Shown here piece after piece: positions 1-6,418 of a DNA stretch of 10,393 nucleotides (its first letter is position 1; the number at the start of each line of letters is the position of its first letter). Under the pieces are notes generated by a model. That model was not told where the DNA came from. It made no database searches and was given only the letters and a program-made list of their open reading frames with translations. Position numbers and translations under genes: made by a program. The DNA is from CAINVV01 sp037440345 (GTDB lineage: Bacteria > Bacteroidota > Bacteroidia > Bacteroidales > Prolixibacteraceae). The stretch covers positions 1 through 10,393 of the forward strand of contig JBBIUJ010000138.1 in assembly GCA_037440345.1 (NCBI GenBank), given 5' to 3'.

Positions 1-1425
1 GTATTTCGAATAATACAATGGGGAATCTTCTATCAGCAGAATAACCCGTACCAATCCAATCTTGGTGTCGTTCTCGACATTTACCTTGTCTTCGGTCGAT
101 TTTACAATGGCAAAAAGGATCAGGGAGTCTCCATTCCAAACAAATAGCTGGTCGACTGACCGGATCGTGGGCACCAACTCTTCGAAATACTTGAGATCAC
201 TTTTCTTGTTCAACAACAGATAAATGGGAAGCGATTCCTTTCTGGCGCGAATCTGTTCACTCAAAATTACCGGAGCCTCGCGGTCCATCCCTGCCATCAG
301 AATGACCAGGTCAAAATTGGAGGTCTCCAATAGGCTAAGCGCCTCTTCCGCTGATGATACCCCGGTAATTCGAGGTACTGAAAACAGGCTGTACTGGTAG
401 GTTTCACCCATGAATTTTTCAAAAAATGAATCCTCGCTCTCCAGGATAAAGGCATCGTACAAGGTGGCAACAAACAGGATGTGTTTGATCTTAAAACGCA
501 TCATATCCAAATAGACGTACTTATCAATCGACTGTTGGTTGAAGTACAACTGAAGGGGTTTTTTACTCTTCGTAAGTGAATTTCTGAAGTCGTCCGAATG
601 ATGAATAGGCTGGATGATAGTTCCCTTGCGGTCAATTATTTCACGCCCCTTGCTGTTGTTGAGGTAACCACTTATCATCATGGCGATATTGATCAGAAGA
701 TTACGCTCCTCTCTCAAAAAGGGTCCTTCGTCTTCTTTGGGAAATTGTTTCAGGTAAAAAATATCGATGGTACCCTTCTTGCTGTCGATGGTGACGAAAT
801 TTTCTGATTGGCCCCACTCCGTTGCCTTAAAATTCGTGCTCTTGTATGTTTTCCCCTCAAAACGGATTCTTGCAACCGTATGCTTTGGATATTGCCACGA
901 TTTAGGGAGGATATCACATATCTCCTGCAATGTTTCGTCGACCATCTTGCCCTCTTCGATGATGAGCGTGGTTTGGTTGATGGCCTTAAGCTCTTTTAGG
1001 CGTTCCGTATTTTCGTGTTGCAACCTTTCCAGCTGAATTTTAGAGATCAGGCCAACAAGAAGCGGGACAATCTTATCCAATGTCCGGTTAGCCTCCTCAA
1101 GAATTGCCGCTGTTAAATCGGCCCTATTTTGGGCCCTGATAAATAGTTCAACAAAACCACTTTGCCCTTCTGAGAGATGAAATTCACCCCGGACAAACAA
1201 AGGTGTTTCTTCAAAATCCTGACTGACAAACGCTTGATTGCCAAAGGATATTCTGGCGCAAGCTGAATTCCCTTTCACCATACATTCTGTAAAGGCGTCG
1301 CACACTTGCTGCAGGGATGTTCTCAAATCCCTGCCTTTCCTCAGAATCTCAATGATCCTGGCTATCAATTCGTCATGCTCAAAAAGCAAAACGGATAAAA
1401 GCTGATTATTGTTGCCTGAAATCAT
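1..1425 (-). CDS. PEP/pyruvate-binding (PEP synthase-like) protein with N-terminal sensory domains, partial: C-terminus beyond left edge
   Basis: The frame stays open from an ATG at 1425 to the window edge, giving 475 residues without a stop. Residues about 20-128 and 145-256 look like two diverged copies of one GAF-like module: both run from a helix with 'LRKGRDLRTSLQQVCD' or 'IEEGKMVDETLQEICD', through an 'ARI-F' strand, to a C-terminal amphipathic helix. A link of about 45 residues follows. Residues about 314-446 then resemble a receiver domain in which the phospho-acceptor position is Met377 (FDLVILMAGMD). A second receiver-like start, 'VRVILLIEDS', begins at 459. The last two segments closely resemble, from memory, the large Bacteroides proteins annotated as PEP/pyruvate-binding or PEP synthase, so I expect the ATP-grasp-like PPDK N-terminal domain to the left. 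The start overlaps the glycosylase stop (ATGA) and has GGAGAAAG just upstream. The domains are seen; the enzymatic identity is inferred because the catalytic part is missing. A hybrid signalling protein is the alternative. Confidence 0.75.
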   Translation of the reverse strand, partial: MISGNNNQLLSVLLFEHDELIARIIEILRKGRDLRTSLQQVCDAFTECMVKGNSACARISFGNQAFVSQDFEETPLFVRGEFHLSEGQSGFVELFIRAQNRADLTAAILEEANRTLDKIVPLLVGLISKIQLERLQHENTERLKELKAINQTTLIIEEGKMVDETLQEICDILPKSWQYPKHTVARIRFEGKTYKSTNFKATEWGQSENFVTIDSKKGTIDIFYLKQFPKEDEGPFLREERNLLINIAMMISGYLNNSKGREIIDRKGTIIQPIHHSDDFRNSLTKSKKPLQLYFNQQSIDKYVYLDMMRFKIKHILFVATLYDAFILESEDSFFEKFMGETYQYSLFSVPRITGVSSAEEALSLLETSNFDLVILMAGMDREAPVILSEQIRARKESLPIYLLLNKKSDLKYFEELVPTIRSVDQLFVWNGDSLILFAIVKSTEDKVNVENDTKIGLVRVILLIEDSPLYYSKY

Positions 1426-2123
1426 CTTTCTCCAATTTTTCTAAATGCCTGTAGGTATTTGGCGATGTATTCCTGTTTGAATTTTGATTTGTACTGCATC
1501 ACAAACCGGGGATGCTCAAGGGCGATAATCTCTTTGAAAAACTGGTACTTTTCATTCAGTGCCCGGATAAATCTCTCGTTCTTTCCGGTACCGAAACAAT
1601 AGCACCGGTCTGTGTTGATTCCCATGCGAAGTTGTTGCCGGAGACTTTCCACACCGAAATCATACACGGCTGCTGTCAGTTCTTTGCTGTCGTAATAATT
1701 GTAGTTTTTCTCCTTTCCCGAGCCGTCACGAGAGACAAATCCCAGCGGGAACACGGAATTGATGTAAAAATCACTGTAAAACATTGCAGGACCGCCATAC
1801 GCCTCGATGACTTCGTAAACAAAGACAGAGGAGGGCTCATGCGTACTCTTCCCGTCATAGTCGATGCCACACGGATCCTTCAGCCGCTTGGTGTCGGTAA
1901 AGGGGATTCCAGTTACTCCGGCGCCAAACCGTCCCGGATTGATCCCCAGGATAAGATGACGCGAGCGGTTGTCGCTGTAATACTTCCTGTAAAAGGCGGA
2001 AGAGACGGGCAATATCTGTTCATTCTCCCTGAACGGGTTCATGATACCGATTCCCGCCGGAAGCGATCCGGTGAAATCAAGCGATTGGTTGAATGCAATG
2101 ACCCGCTCCGCAAATGTATCCAT
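1422..2123 (-). CDS. SMUG2-like uracil-DNA glycosylase family protein
   Basis: A 233-residue cytosolic protein of the uracil-DNA glycosylase superfamily, which removes deaminated bases from DNA to begin base excision repair. The first catalytic motif is GINPGRFGAGVTGIPF at residues 60-75, closely matching the GMNPGPFGMAQTGVPF pattern of SMUG1 enzymes, with Asn62 at the position of the conserved SMUG1 Asn. The second motif, near the C-terminus, is HPRFVMQY (204-211). It has the His-Pro start of SMUG1 but continues as in the Bacteroidota SMUG2/DUF4918 subfamily, the one described from Pedobacter heparinus. No signal peptide is visible. The gene starts 3 nt after the peptidase stop, with a GGAGGGG tract inside the end of the peptidase gene, and its TGA overlaps the next ATG, so co-translation is likely. 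The family call is strong; exact base specificity cannot be read from sequence. Confidence 0.88.
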   Translation of the reverse strand: MDTFAERVIAFNQSLDFTGSLPAGIGIMNPFRENEQILPVSSAFYRKYYSDNRSRHLILGINPGRFGAGVTGIPFTDTKRLKDPCGIDYDGKSTHEPSSVFVYEVIEAYGGPAMFYSDFYINSVFPLGFVSRDGSGKEKNYNYYDSKELTAAVYDFGVESLRQQLRMGINTDRCYCFGTGKNERFIRALNEKYQFFKEIIALEHPRFVMQYKSKFKQEYIAKYLQAFRKIGER

Positions 2124-2126
2124 GTT

Positions 2127-4256
2127 CTATTTCTTTATCCCCTCCAATGTAAACAGGAACGCGTAATTCAACGCCAGGTCTTTCAGGTAATCGAAACGCC
2201 CGCTGGCGCCGCCGTGACCAAATTCCATGTTGGTGTGCAACAGCAGCATGTTCTGATCGGTCTTCATGTCCCGGAGTTTGGCTACCCATTTGGATGGCTC
2301 AAAATATTGCACCTGACTGTCGTGTAAGCCGGTTGTGACCAGCATATTCGGATAGTTCTTCTTCTCCACATTTTCGTAGGGGGAATAGCTTTTCATGTAG
2401 AAATAGGCCTCCTTCTCCTTGGGGTTGCCCCATTCGTCGAACTCATTTGTAGTCAATGGAATATTCTCATCCAGCATTGTATTCACCACATCCACAAATG
2501 GAACCTGCGCAATCACCCCGTGCCACAGCCCGGGGGCCATGTTAACCACTGCACCCATCAGCAGTCCGCCGGCGCTTCCTCCCTGGGCATAAAGATGCTC
2601 CTTGCTGGTATATTTCTCCCTTACCAGGAATTCGCCACAATCGATAAAGTCGGTGAAGGTGTTGATCTTCTTCATCAGCTTCCCGTTTTCATACCAAAGA
2701 CGGCCCATCTCCTGTCCACCGCGGACATGCGCGATGGCATAGACGAATCCCCTGTTGAGCAGGCTCAAACGGGTACTGCCGAAACTTGCATCCATGCTGG
2801 AGCCATAGCTTCCGTACGCGTACAAAAGCAAGGGAGCTTTGCCATCTTTCTTAAATCCCTTTTTGTAGACCAATGAAATGGGAACCCTGGTCCCGTCTTT
2901 CGCGGTAGCATAGAGCCGTTCTGTGATATACTCTTTGGGATCGTAGCCTCCCAACACCTCCTGTTGTTTCTTTAATGTTTTTTCTTTGGTCACCATGTTG
3001 TAGTCGAATGTGGAGGAGGGCGTTGTTAATGAAGTATAACCATACCTGAGGATCGTGCTGTTGTACTCGGGATTGGCGCCGAAATTAGCAGAATAGGCAG
3101 GCTCGCCGAAATCGAGGTAATGTTCCGACTGATCCCTCAAACTTCTGACCCTAAGTTTTACCAATCCATCTTTGCGTTCGTTGATAACGATGAAATCCTT
3201 GAACTCTTCGACACTTTGAAGCAAAACATCCGGACGTACTGGAATTACCTCTTTCCAGGAAGCTTCAGATGTCTGGTCCAGTGGACATTCCATGAGTTTG
3301 AAATTCTTCGCGTCATCCTTGTTGGTAAGTATCAGGAAGCGGTCGGCCAGAGGAATGATATCGTACAAAACATCCTTCATCCTTGGAGCAAAGGTTTTGA
3401 AAATATCGGAAGGCTTGGCGGCATCCACCATTCTATATTCCGAAGACAGGGTGGCCGTCGAAACAATGAAAATATACCTGTTGTTTTTGCTCTTTCCAAC
3501 ACTGATGTAGTTGCTCTTGTCCTTTTCCTCATAAACCAAAGCATCCGTTTTGGTATCCTTTCCCTTGGTATGCCGCATTATTTTTTCAGACAGAAGCGTG
3601 GCCGGATTTTTCGAAGTATAAAAGATTGTTTTGTTGTCGTTGGCCCAGCAGGGGTCTCCCTGCGTGTTTTCAATGGCATCATTCAGTATCTCTCCTGTCT
3701 GAAGATCCTTGATGTGGATGGTGTATTGTCTGCGACTCACCAGATCAACCCCAAAAGCCAGGTAACGGTTGTCTTCACTGATGTCAAAACCGGAAGCAGC
3801 ATAATAGGCATGACCTTCGGCCATCTTGTCGACATCCAGAAGAATCTCTTCTGCCGCAGTCAGGTTTCCTTTTTTCCGGCAATATTTGTAATACTGCTTG
3901 CCATCTTCAGTCCTGGAATAGTAGAAATATCCATTTTTAAATACCGGAACACTCTGGTCTTTCTCCTTGATCCTGTTTTTCATTTCTGTAAAGAGATCTG
4001 CCTGGAATTGTTTTGTCCCTTGCATAACGTTATCCAGGTAGCTGTTCTCGGCTTTCAGATAATCCACCACCTTTGTACTGTCCGGTCCTTTTCCAAAAAA
4101 ATCGTACATCCAGTAGTAGTTATCCAGTACTTTGTCTCCATGGAGGGTGCGCCAATGCTCTTTCTTGGCGGCTATAGGGGCTTTTGCTTTCATAAATTGG
4201 GCATTAACAGATAATACGTAAACGAAAAGAGTAACCAAAACAATTGACTTTCTCAT
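2127..4256 (-). CDS. ptrB: exported S9 family peptidase, oligopeptidase B type
   Basis: A 709-residue serine peptidase of the prolyl oligopeptidase family. Residues 1-19 form a signal peptide (basic MRK, hydrophobic core, VNA before Gln20), so the mature protein should act in the periplasm or be anchored there. Residues about 25-440 fit the seven-bladed propeller that limits access to peptides; the alpha/beta-hydrolase domain follows. The triad is visible: Ser561 in GGSAGG, Asp646 in GLHDSQV, His681 in FGHGG. The spacings of 85 and 35 residues match classical oligopeptidase B. Glu605-Phe-Asp607 in TNEFDEWGNP sits where oligopeptidase B carries the acidic pair that selects Arg or Lys at P1, although the second acid is Asp rather than Glu. 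The role is probably cleavage of short peptides after basic residues. It is the first gene of the unit with the glycosylase and the PEP-synthase-like protein. The alternative is a general S9 peptidase with altered P1 preference. Confidence 0.92.
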   Translation of the reverse strand: MRKSIVLVTLFVYVLSVNAQFMKAKAPIAAKKEHWRTLHGDKVLDNYYWMYDFFGKGPDSTKVVDYLKAENSYLDNVMQGTKQFQADLFTEMKNRIKEKDQSVPVFKNGYFYYSRTEDGKQYYKYCRKKGNLTAAEEILLDVDKMAEGHAYYAASGFDISEDNRYLAFGVDLVSRRQYTIHIKDLQTGEILNDAIENTQGDPCWANDNKTIFYTSKNPATLLSEKIMRHTKGKDTKTDALVYEEKDKSNYISVGKSKNNRYIFIVSTATLSSEYRMVDAAKPSDIFKTFAPRMKDVLYDIIPLADRFLILTNKDDAKNFKLMECPLDQTSEASWKEVIPVRPDVLLQSVEEFKDFIVINERKDGLVKLRVRSLRDQSEHYLDFGEPAYSANFGANPEYNSTILRYGYTSLTTPSSTFDYNMVTKEKTLKKQQEVLGGYDPKEYITERLYATAKDGTRVPISLVYKKGFKKDGKAPLLLYAYGSYGSSMDASFGSTRLSLLNRGFVYAIAHVRGGQEMGRLWYENGKLMKKINTFTDFIDCGEFLVREKYTSKEHLYAQGGSAGGLLMGAVVNMAPGLWHGVIAQVPFVDVVNTMLDENIPLTTNEFDEWGNPKEKEAYFYMKSYSPYENVEKKNYPNMLVTTGLHDSQVQYFEPSKWVAKLRDMKTDQNMLLLHTNMEFGHGGASGRFDYLKDLALNYAFLFTLEGIKK

Positions 4257-4285
4257 TTTTATACTTATTTGTGATTAACTCATAG

Positions 4286-4319
4286 GTCTGGGAACAAAAA
4301 TAATTTTTTGTACCCAGAC
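4286..4319. repeat. 34-bp near-perfect palindrome upstream of the S9 peptidase
   Basis: On the plus strand the left arm is GTCTGGGAACAAAAA and the right arm TTTTTGTACCCAGAC, separated by TAAT. The arms are 15 bp each with one mismatch at the eighth position. It lies 30 bases before the peptidase start and overlaps both candidate -7 elements of that gene. As RNA it would fold into a stable hairpin in either direction, but there is no U-tract after the stem on the minus strand (CTATGAG follows), so it is a poor intrinsic terminator for the operon on its right. An operator or a 5'-leader hairpin fits better. Confidence 0.8.
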
Positions 4320-4326
4320 AAATCTA
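4295..4326 (-). promoter_or_regulatory. candidate Bacteroidota promoter of the S9 peptidase operon
   Basis: Two readings are possible on the minus strand. TAGATTTG (4326-4319) matches the TAnnTTTG -7 consensus but has no TTTG 19-20 bases upstream. Alternatively, the TTTG inside that motif (4322-4319) serves as the -33 element for TATTTTTG (4302-4295); that -7 is also a full consensus match, but the spacer is 16 bases, shorter than the usual 19 or so. Both lie in the 123-bp gap before the peptidase and both overlap the palindrome. Confidence 0.4.
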
Positions 4327-4379
4327 CGTAATCTGCCCATAAAAATATCATCATGGGGATTCAATACCAGTGTTTACCC

Positions 4380-4952
4380 TTATTTCTTTTCTAACTTTTT
4401 CACAAATTCACTGTACTTCATGCTGTCTACCATCAGCTCTCCGGCGAGAAACTGGTTTTCACGGATATTTATTTTAAGGGTAATGGTTCTTGTTGAGTCA
4501 TTGATCGTTTCATTGAATTTCTTTTCTGCCTCCCTTGTGCTTACATCCGGAACATAAAAGTTGCTAAAAGGGTAGTTTAGTCTGAGAAAGCTGGAATCTC
4601 TGTTGTTCAGGAAGGCCCTGGCCTTCACCCAATCCCTGCTGTCGACAGGTTTTACTTTAGATACTGCATGAACTCTTGCAAAACCCTGACTGTCTTTGTC
4701 AAAGATGACAAAAACACCCTGGTTGTTGTCCCACTCTTTTTTGTCGGTTACTTTAAATTTATTTGCTTCGAAATTGAGCCAAACATAATTCCCATTTAAA
4801 GAAGCTCCTGTACGATTGTGCCTGACTTTAAAGACAAACTCATTGCCGGTTTTGGCAATATCAGCCATGGTACTGATCATCCATCCGGGAACAAAAAGTT
4901 GCGCCATGGCTACCACGGCAAATGCAACAAACACCAATTTATTGGTCTTCAT
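4380..4952 (-). CDS. GDYXXLXY-family membrane-anchored protein
   Basis: A 190-residue protein with one N-terminal hydrophobic segment (residues 5-27, ending in VPGWMI) and a polar remainder predicted to lie outside the membrane. At residues 54-61 it has GNYVWLNF where the family's namesake motif reads GDYxxLxY, so Asp is Asn and the last Tyr is Phe. Later landmarks also fit: the RVHAVSKVKP strand, 'LNYPFSNFYVPD' in place of the usual 'RYGIERYFVPE' segment, and a C-terminal 'AGELMVDS' close to the common 'I..L.(I/V)DG' ending. Family function is unknown; it usually sits beside DUF2157 membrane proteins, as here. I prefer the ATG at 4952 (MKTNKLVF), preceded by AGAGAAAA, over an in-frame start at 5015, because it puts the membrane segment right at the N-terminus. 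The first 14 bases overlap the upstream gene, so coupled translation is likely. Confidence 0.78.
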   Translation of the reverse strand: MKTNKLVFVAFAVVAMAQLFVPGWMISTMADIAKTGNEFVFKVRHNRTGASLNGNYVWLNFEANKFKVTDKKEWDNNQGVFVIFDKDSQGFARVHAVSKVKPVDSRDWVKARAFLNNRDSSFLRLNYPFSNFYVPDVSTREAEKKFNETINDSTRTITLKINIRENQFLAGELMVDSMKYSEFVKKLEKK

Positions 4953-6237
4953 TTTTTCTCTGTTTTTTAAGCATCCACCAGTTGGTAATAAAAAATCCGA
5001 TACCAACTCCAACAAACATCAGACCTTTGACGACATAGGTCAGATCAATATCAAAGGATCTACAAATCAGCAGAATGGTGATAACGATCATCCCTGAGTT
5101 CAACGTACTGAGGTTATTTTTCCCGGCACCCTCCCTGATCATCATCACACCCGTTGCGAAGACGGCAATATTGATCAGAAAGACCGATAAAGTTGTGAAG
5201 AATCCGAGAAGAAAAATGAGAAGGAACAAGACCCAGGCCACCTCCATGATCCTGAGTCCTGCAAGGCCGCGGCTGCTGATTTCGTGATAAAGTATGCCCG
5301 AGGCAAGGGCAAATAACAAAATAAAGGCTATAAACTCCGGAGCAGTTGAAAGGGTCCCAAAAGGATGCGGTAGGGATGAAATTTTTTCCCAGCTCGATTT
5401 GAAGGACATAACAATCAGCGTAATGATGGAGCCAAGTGTACCAATGATCAGGTAGCCGTTTTGCTCAGGAGTTCGGTTGCGAAAATAGTTTCCACTGCCG
5501 AGAAAATAGAAAATCCCAAACAAAGTAAAGTATACCGGAGGCATCAACTCCCCATAATTGGAAATGATGGTTCCAAGGTTTAATGTCAGGACTGCCGGTA
5601 CCACCCAGTGTAGCAATTTTGTTAGCGGACTATCGGAAGAACTCCTGATCAGTCTGAAATAATGGGGCATTGGCACCAGGAAAAGAAGCCATGTAAGATG
5701 ATCACTCAACAAAGCATTTCCGTCAAAACGCACGGCAAAACTGTATGAAAGGATTCCGATAAGGTAGCCAATGGCGACCGCCGAAGAATTCATGATATAA
5801 ACCAAAGGAACTGTCAGCATCATCCATGTGAAGATAAAACTACTGGCATCACCGTTGATGTGGTAGATTTGACTGACCAGGGAGATGTTGGCGCAAACCG
5901 CAAAGAATAGAATCAAGGCAGTACTCTCGCGCCATACCACCTTGTCAGACTTTTTGTACATCGCAAAAAAACAGAGTAGTTGGGGGACGATCAGCAACAA
6001 AAAAGCACAGGCTGTTTTTACACTTCTGGGAAGTTCTTCCCACTGATTGGCAACGATAAACAGCAGACCGATGCCTACAAGAAATGCCCCAAGAATACCG
6101 AAAAGCAACAATTGTTTGTTTTTGCCCCCCAGCGAATTCGCTTGCCTTTTTTGGTAATAGTCTGAAATTTGGTGTGCGGTTTCCGAAGAGATAACATTCG
6201 CACCCACAAGCTCATGGAGATCGTGAAGAATACTCAT
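4939..6237 (-). CDS. DUF2157 domain-containing polytopic membrane protein
   Basis: A 432-residue integral membrane protein of unknown function. The first 40 residues are a soluble helical segment (DLHELVGANVISSETAHQI, then a basic stretch), typical of the DUF2157 N-terminus. A hydrophobic helix at about 43-63 leads into VANQWEELPRSVK (62-74), the family's most recognisable landmark, similar to 'AANWDxIPRxxK'. About ten further hydrophobic helices follow to residue 425, and the C-terminus is basic (KKQRKNED). The downstream GDYXXLXY gene overlaps it by 14 bp. This pairing is widespread, often with a DUF4401 protein, which is not separately present here. The partners presumably form an inner-membrane complex, but that is inference. 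The ATG at 6237 has no Shine-Dalgarno sequence, as is common in this phylum. Confidence 0.85.
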   Translation of the reverse strand: MSILHDLHELVGANVISSETAHQISDYYQKRQANSLGGKNKQLLLFGILGAFLVGIGLLFIVANQWEELPRSVKTACAFLLLIVPQLLCFFAMYKKSDKVVWRESTALILFFAVCANISLVSQIYHINGDASSFIFTWMMLTVPLVYIMNSSAVAIGYLIGILSYSFAVRFDGNALLSDHLTWLLFLVPMPHYFRLIRSSSDSPLTKLLHWVVPAVLTLNLGTIISNYGELMPPVYFTLFGIFYFLGSGNYFRNRTPEQNGYLIIGTLGSIITLIVMSFKSSWEKISSLPHPFGTLSTAPEFIAFILLFALASGILYHEISSRGLAGLRIMEVAWVLFLLIFLLGFFTTLSVFLINIAVFATGVMMIREGAGKNNLSTLNSGMIVITILLICRSFDIDLTYVVKGLMFVGVGIGFFITNWWMLKKQRKNEDQ

Positions 6238-6274
6238 GGCAGAGTGATTTGGTTACATTCAATTAAAACACTAT

Positions 6275-6282
6275 CAAATGTA
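6275..6282 (-). promoter_or_regulatory. candidate -7 element before the DUF2157 gene
   Basis: TACATTTG on the minus strand matches TAnnTTTG and lies 37 bases before the DUF2157 start. No good TTTG is found 19-20 bases further upstream. A second match, TATATTTG (6353-6346), lies about 70 bases upstream, with a poor -33 (ATTG, 16-base spacer). The 181-bp gap 6238-6418 between the GH51 stop and this gene holds nothing else I can support; no convincing terminator for the GH51 transcript was seen. Confidence 0.3.
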
Positions 6283-6418
6283 AACAAAAGAAGGACCGGT
6301 TGTTACAGGCATTATGGTGAAAAAGTGGCTATTTCATCCTTTTTGCAAATATATTTTCAAATTGGCAATCAATCATTTAGCAAATAAATTCCAAAATTTG
6401 AAATCCACAGCATCAATT

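Noticed and set aside
598..1036. Several short plus-strand open frames.
   Set aside because: They mirror the continuous 475-codon minus-strand frame that matches a known family and has a good ribosome site.
1512..2327. A 271-codon open frame on the plus strand.
   Set aside because: It is antisense to the SMUG2-like glycosylase and the peptidase C-terminus, both well supported; its translation has no domain-like pattern.
3120..4214. A 364-codon open frame on the plus strand.
   Set aside because: It runs antisense through the S9 peptidase, whose full triad, spacing and signal peptide make the minus strand clearly the coding one; the plus frame shows no recognisable motif.
6316..6346. A hairpin-like GGTGAAA...TTTCATCC followed by TTTTTG on the plus strand, resembling a terminator.
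   Set aside because: The stem is short with a bulge and a 9-base loop, and no plus-strand gene lies upstream to terminate; on the minus strand there is no U-tract.
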